37,986 nucleotides of DNA from an uncultured Clostridia bacterium. Its GTDB lineage: Bacteria > Bacillota > Clostridia > Christensenellales > Borkfalkiaceae. The DNA lies in assembly GCA_934271275.1 (NCBI GenBank), contig CAKQRD010000018.1, forward strand, positions 1 to 37,986, read 5' to 3'. The first letter of the stretch is position 1. The number at the start of each line of letters is the position of its first letter. The notes beneath the pieces were generated by a model. That model searched no databases. It worked only from the letters and a program-made list of their open reading frames with translations, and was not told where the DNA came from. The position numbers and the translations under genes are program-made. Below, one piece after another: positions 34,579 through 37,986 of this stretch.

Positions 34579-36951
34579 ATGAAAAACGGAAACTTAAAAT
34601 TCGGGCGTTTTGAAGATGGTTTCGGTTGTTATACTCTTACCAAAATTCCGGAAGCAGGACTTTACGAATACATATATAAAAATAACGAAATACTTCTCAA
34701 ACTCGACCAGTACGGCGTGCAGACGTGTCAGATAGACCCGCCGTCGGGAATCGCGCTCGTAAAACGCGAAAGAAGAGAAATCGGTTCGCCGATAAAAACG
34801 TATTTTTCCGTCGGTAAGAAGGTTTTCAATAATTTCGATATTTATAAAGCGAAAAAAATTTCAATAGGGTATACTCCGCAAAAGGCGGTTTATACTCTTA
34901 ATTTCGTGGAAACGGAAGTCGTTACCCGGCTATTCGTGCCGATAAAAGGGCGTAACGTTATCGTTAAAACCACGGTAAGAAATCTGACCGATAAAATGCA
35001 AAGAGTTAAAATAATGCCCGTCGTATATCCGTATGCAAACGAGCTTATGATGGCGCCGTGGGATAAACCCGAATGGTATACGCGTACCGAATTTAAGAAC
35101 GGGAAAAACCCTGTTTTCAGCACCGAAAGATATAGCGTTCAAGGGAAAAAACAGGACAGGCGTAAATTTTTTATGGTTACGGATTTGCCTGTTTCGTCGT
35201 TTGAATTAAGCGACGAAAGATTGATTTATGCGACGGATAACTTTTCCGTGATTCCCGATAAAATCGGCGGTAAAACGCAGGATGAATTATACGCTTTCGG
35301 GCAGTGTTTTGCCGGGCTTAACGAAATCGCGATAAATCCGCACGAGGAGTTTTCTTTTACCAACGTTTTTGCCGTTGCGTTATACGGCGAGAATCAGGAA
35401 GAAATAACGGATTGCGCAAAGGCTTACCTCTACGGGACGGAACAGGAAAAAGCCGCAGAATTGCTTGATGAAAAGTTTAACGAACTATTCGCCGTAAACA
35501 CCGTAAAAACGAAAGACGAAGACTTTAATAAATTCGTAAACGGATTTCTTCCGTTAGAGCTCGACTGGGTATGCGCGCTTGATCGCGGTTGGCCGACGGG
35601 AATGAGGGGCGTGCGCGACGCTTCCGCCGATTTTGAAGGGTATCTCTGTTATTCCGCAAAAAAATGCCGAGAAGTAATCGAAAGAATTTTTTCGGGACAA
35701 AGAAGCGACGGATGGTATCCGCGGCAGATTCCTTTCGGCGGAGACAAATACGATTTGCGTAATTTTATAGACGGCGTATGCTTCTTTACCGAATTTGTGT
35801 ACGAATATCTCGCCGCAACCGACGATTTAGGCGTGCTTGACGAAGAGTTCGGGTATTACGATGCGCCCGACGTAAAAGAGAGCGGCTTCGAGCATCTGAA
35901 AAAAGGCGTCGAATATCTTACCGAAAAGGAAAACGTCGGCGAGCACGGACTGGTTAAGCTTTGGGGCGGCGACTGGCTGGATTGTTTAAGAGGCGCGGGC
36001 GAAAAAGGGCGCGGGGAAAGCGTTATGGTGTCCTGCCAACTCGTTTTGTGTCTTAAATACGTTGCCGAAATATGCGAAAAGCGCGGCGAAAACGCAGATA
36101 AGTACCGTAAGTATGCAGAAAAACTCGGCAAGACCGTCAATGCTGTTGCTTTTAACGAAAAAGGCTTTTATAACGCCGTGTTCACCGATTGCGGAGAATG
36201 GATTTTTTCGGACGCAGATCCCGACGGCGAATGCAGGGTGTACGTTCCGACGAATTCGTTCGCTATAATCGGAGGCATTGCGAAAGGTAAAGAAAAAAGA
36301 GTAATTTCAAACGTCGAAACGCTGAAGACGGAAAAGGGCTATAAATTATTTTCCGTTCCTTTCGGAAAAAAGCAAATCGACGGCATAGGTAAAATGGGAA
36401 CGGGCGATTTCTTGCCGTATTTTATGGAAAACGCGAGCGTATACAATCACGGCTCGCAGCTGTTTTACGCACGCGCGCTCGCAGAGGCGGGAGAGTATAA
36501 AAAGTTATACGACGTGCTTAACTTCGCTATGCCTTTCAACGGGAATAAACACGTTGAGAAAGAAGTGTGCACCGCGCCGTATGCCATAACGAATTGCTAT
36601 CTTCTCGTGCCATCCTTTTACGGAAGGGCAGGCTTTTCGTTCCTTACCGGCAGCGTGGCGATGATAGAGCTGGCGGTGTATAGTTGGGTTTTCGGAGTTC
36701 GGTTTATGCTCGACGAAGTGAATATAAAGCCGTGTATACCGAAAGAATATGCGAACGCATTCGTTAAAACAAGATATAAAGATAAGACCGTTGAAATAAA
36801 ATACGACGGATTCGGGAATAAGGTAAAATCCGCTACTCTTAACGGAAAGCCTTTGAAAACGAACGGCGGAAAAATCTCGATTAAAAAAGAAGAATTATCG
36901 GATATGAAAAATTTGGATTTGCATATAGAAATGAATAATCGTTGCAGATAG
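34579..36951 (+). CDS. GH94-family glycoside phosphorylase (cellobiose phosphorylase-like)
   Basis: The 790-residue protein has no signal peptide. GH94 features in order: an N-terminal beta-sandwich (about 1-290), MRGVRDASADFEGY (343-356; compare GIRDxxQD), GGDWLDCL (463-470) followed by GRGESVMVSCQL, matching the family's DWNDCLN...GES block with the catalytic Asp, YNHGSQLFYA (622-631), and the phosphate-binding-type TGSVAMIELAV (690-700) with SWVFGVR. GH94 enzymes split beta-glucosides or chitobiose with inorganic phosphate and inversion, giving a sugar 1-phosphate. The present sequence is diverged from cellobiose phosphorylase, so the linkage is not assigned. AAGGAAG precedes the ATG. It is the last gene of the long operon. 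Confidence 0.85.
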   Translation: MKNGNLKFGRFEDGFGCYTLTKIPEAGLYEYIYKNNEILLKLDQYGVQTCQIDPPSGIALVKRERREIGSPIKTYFSVGKKVFNNFDIYKAKKISIGYTPQKAVYTLNFVETEVVTRLFVPIKGRNVIVKTTVRNLTDKMQRVKIMPVVYPYANELMMAPWDKPEWYTRTEFKNGKNPVFSTERYSVQGKKQDRRKFFMVTDLPVSSFELSDERLIYATDNFSVIPDKIGGKTQDELYAFGQCFAGLNEIAINPHEEFSFTNVFAVALYGENQEEITDCAKAYLYGTEQEKAAELLDEKFNELFAVNTVKTKDEDFNKFVNGFLPLELDWVCALDRGWPTGMRGVRDASADFEGYLCYSAKKCREVIERIFSGQRSDGWYPRQIPFGGDKYDLRNFIDGVCFFTEFVYEYLAATDDLGVLDEEFGYYDAPDVKESGFEHLKKGVEYLTEKENVGEHGLVKLWGGDWLDCLRGAGEKGRGESVMVSCQLVLCLKYVAEICEKRGENADKYRKYAEKLGKTVNAVAFNEKGFYNAVFTDCGEWIFSDADPDGECRVYVPTNSFAIIGGIAKGKEKRVISNVETLKTEKGYKLFSVPFGKKQIDGIGKMGTGDFLPYFMENASVYNHGSQLFYARALAEAGEYKKLYDVLNFAMPFNGNKHVEKEVCTAPYAITNCYLLVPSFYGRAGFSFLTGSVAMIELAVYSWVFGVRFMLDEVNIKPCIPKEYANAFVKTRYKDKTVEIKYDGFGNKVKSATLNGKPLKTNGGKISIKKEELSDMKNLDLHIEMNNRCR

Positions 36952-36988
36952 ACGATAAAAACTAACGATACAAACGAACGGTAAAAAC

Positions 36989-37020
36989 AAACGCCCCTCG
37001 CAATTTGCGATGGGCGTTTT
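36989..37020 (+). terminator. Rho-independent terminator after the GH94 gene
   Basis: AAACGCCC (36989-36996) pairs with GGGCGTTT (37012-37019), with an inner TCGCA/TGCGA stem (36998-37002 with 37006-37010) and a short T-run. It lies 38 bases after the GH94 stop and ends the long plus-strand operon; it also faces the convergent cassette copy 2. Confidence 0.8.
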
Positions 37021-37040
37021 AAATGTATTTAGAAAAATGA

Positions 37041-37238
37041 TTAATTTTTATACTTATCTTCTATAACGAAGTCTAAGCCGCGGCGATTTGCCTTTTTCCT
37101 GCGCTGAAGTATTTCGAGCGTTTCAACATACGCGGTCATTTCTACGATAGTAAAATCGTTGCGAGATGATAAGTTTAATTCTTCTAAATATTGAGTGTAT
37201 AGTTATATAAGATAAATAATCGTTTCTTCTGCGTTCAT
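37041..37238 (-). pseudogene. Small 65-residue gene of cassette copy 2, nonsense mutation
   Basis: Same length and frame as the intact gene at 5327-5524. It starts MNAEETIIYLI and then has TAA at codon 12 (complement of 37203-37205) where copy 1 has GAA; the rest of the frame reads on to YKN and a stop at 37041. Apart from the stop and scattered substitutions the two copies align without gaps. A downstream Met near residue 34 could give a truncated product. Confidence 0.7.
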
Positions 37239-37242
37239 AATA

Positions 37243-37575
37243 TCAGTCCATTGTAACGGCTATTTCTTTTAACGTATTTTGTTCGTCTTCTAAACAAGCG
37301 TGAAAGCATTCCACTATTTCGTTTCTTAATCTGAAAAGGGTGCTTTGCGCTATGTTACAACTGCTCGCAAGCTTCCAAGCGGGAAGCTTTGATTTTTCAA
37401 TATAAACGGTCTTAAACACCGCAAGGGGATTAGACTTATGTAAGAGATAATTTATTCTGTAAAACTTATGAACGAAGCTAAAGACGTTCAGGTAATGAGT
37501 ATTCCCCAAGTAAACAAAAGATAGTATTTGGCTTTCTTTTTCGCTTAACGACTTATCATAAGTATAACCTTTCAT
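37243..37575 (-). CDS. Small HTH-like protein of duplicated cassette, intact copy
   Basis: The 110-residue protein begins MKGYTYDKSLSEKESQILSF. A helix-turn-helix-like stretch lies at about 63-90 (LPAWKLASSCNIAQSTLFRL then RNEIVECF), reminiscent of sigma-region-4 or phage late-regulator HTHs, without a family I can name. It would be a DNA-binding regulator if that reading is right. It is the upstream gene of a two-gene minus-strand cassette; the downstream 65-residue partner is broken here. The homologue at 5529-5862 is frameshifted by one base. A GC-rich hairpin lies about 30-55 bases before the ATG, and no clear Shine-Dalgarno site is seen. Confidence 0.6.
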   Translation of the reverse strand: MKGYTYDKSLSEKESQILSFVYLGNTHYLNVFSFVHKFYRINYLLHKSNPLAVFKTVYIEKSKLPAWKLASSCNIAQSTLFRLRNEIVECFHACLEDEQNTLKEIAVTMD

Positions 37576-37604
37576 AGATACTATTTTAATGTTTATGAAT
37601 TGCT

Positions 37605-37631
37605 CCGCGCTCCCAAAAAATGGGAGCGCGG
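37605..37631 (-). promoter_or_regulatory. Leader hairpin of cassette copy 2
   Basis: CCGCGCTCCC (37605-37614) and GGGAGCGCGG (37622-37631) form a perfect 10-pair stem around the same AAAAAAT loop as copy 1. Relative to copy 1 (CACTCCC/GGGAGTG) an A-T pair has become G-C on both arms, so the pairing is kept. Confidence 0.6.
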
Positions 37632-37872
37632 GGAACTATAAAGAAGAAATCATAATAATAACTCATTATCACAAGTATAAAATCGAACAAAAGATTAACT
37701 TTGATAACAGTTTTTTACGAAAAATCCTATCGAAGTATCACTCTAAGTAATGTTATAGGTCGAGTAATATCGATTAAATTGCCGAAGTGTACATATTTTC
37801 TCTGAAAAAACATTATTCTGCAATGATATTTACAAAACATTGCATAAATGCGATTAAAATCGTAGTCAGGTA
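37632..37872. other. AT-rich, gene-free stretch
   Basis: No reading frame, RNA gene or repeat is apparent. It is much richer in A/T than the sugar genes and not similar to the sequence upstream of cassette copy 1. It belongs to the gene-free interval 37576-37986. Confidence 0.5.
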
Positions 37873-37901
37873 TTGACTTAATCGAAAAAGTGTGATATAT
37901 T
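37873..37901 (+). promoter_or_regulatory. Outward promoter at right edge
   Basis: TTGACT (37873-37878), 17-base spacer, TATATT (37896-37901). A near-dyad TGTGATA...TATTACA overlaps the -10 and could be an operator. The downstream gene would lie beyond the window; nothing coding is visible up to 37986. Confidence 0.5.
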
Positions 37902-37986
37902 TATTACACGAGACTAACTATTAAAAGTCAAGCAAAAAAGCAATGTTAAGAAAGAAATTTTTTCAAACTTACAAATTGCAAAAAAG

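Noticed and set aside
1..37986. CRISPR array, tRNA or rRNA genes
   Set aside because: No regularly spaced short repeats, cloverleaf-like T-loop sequences or rRNA-like blocks were seen on either strand. The repeats present are the cassette copies, operators and hairpins listed.

Overview
The window looks like a polysaccharide-utilisation island from an uncultured, Gram-positive-type anaerobe, probably a gut Clostridia (Bacillota) lineage. Reasons: Shine-Dalgarno sites are strong and close, consensus sigma70-type promoters recur, ATGA/TGATG overlaps are common, secreted proteins carry lipoboxes or Gram-positive-style signal peptides, and sugar import is by an ABC system with two permeases and a lipoprotein binding protein. 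No SusC/SusD pair is present. The lineage is an inference; no rRNA or marker gene lies in the window.

Layout. (A) 1-5.3 kb, plus strand: 3' end of a GH112 galactoside phosphorylase, a GH95-like hydrolase, a GH78-like hydrolase and fucU (L-fucose mutarotase), closed by a very long hairpin. (B) 5.3-8.4 kb, accessory DNA: a two-gene minus-strand cassette (one gene frameshifted), an AlbA-type ATP-binding regulator behind a structured leader, a GC-rich inverted-repeat block and an IS200-type transposase remnant cut off inside its HUH motif. (C) 8.35-10.2 kb, minus strand: archaeal-type triose-phosphate-isomerase homologue, YjbQ-family protein, SIS-domain sugar-phosphate isomerase. (D) 10.4-17.8 kb, plus strand, divergent from C: DeoR repressor, amidohydrolase, FucI/AraA-like isomerase, FGGY kinase, second YjbQ protein, Gfo/Idh/MocA oxidoreductase, GNAT. 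(E) 17.8-36.95 kb, plus strand: ABC permeases and binding lipoprotein, DUF4091/GH123-like lipoprotein, two modular lipoproteins, a 45-residue peptide gene, an 824-residue secreted repeat protein, a metallophosphoesterase lipoprotein, a TIM-barrel glycosidase-like protein and a GH94-family phosphorylase, ended by a terminator. (F) 37.0-37.6 kb: a second copy of the two-gene cassette of B, in which the other gene is broken, then AT-rich DNA with an outward promoter.

How it may work together: surface lipoproteins bind and trim a glycan, the ABC system imports oligosaccharides (its ATPase is not here), intracellular GH94/GH112 phosphorylases and hydrolases release sugars, and regions C and D isomerise and phosphorylate a released sugar under one DeoR regulator. 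Direct repeats upstream of the DeoR gene overlap its promoter, and a related half-site precedes the amidohydrolase promoter. No aldolase is visible, although isomerase, kinase and two further sugar-phosphate isomerase-type genes are. Together with the two YjbQ paralogues this makes regions C and D the best candidate for an undescribed sugar pathway.
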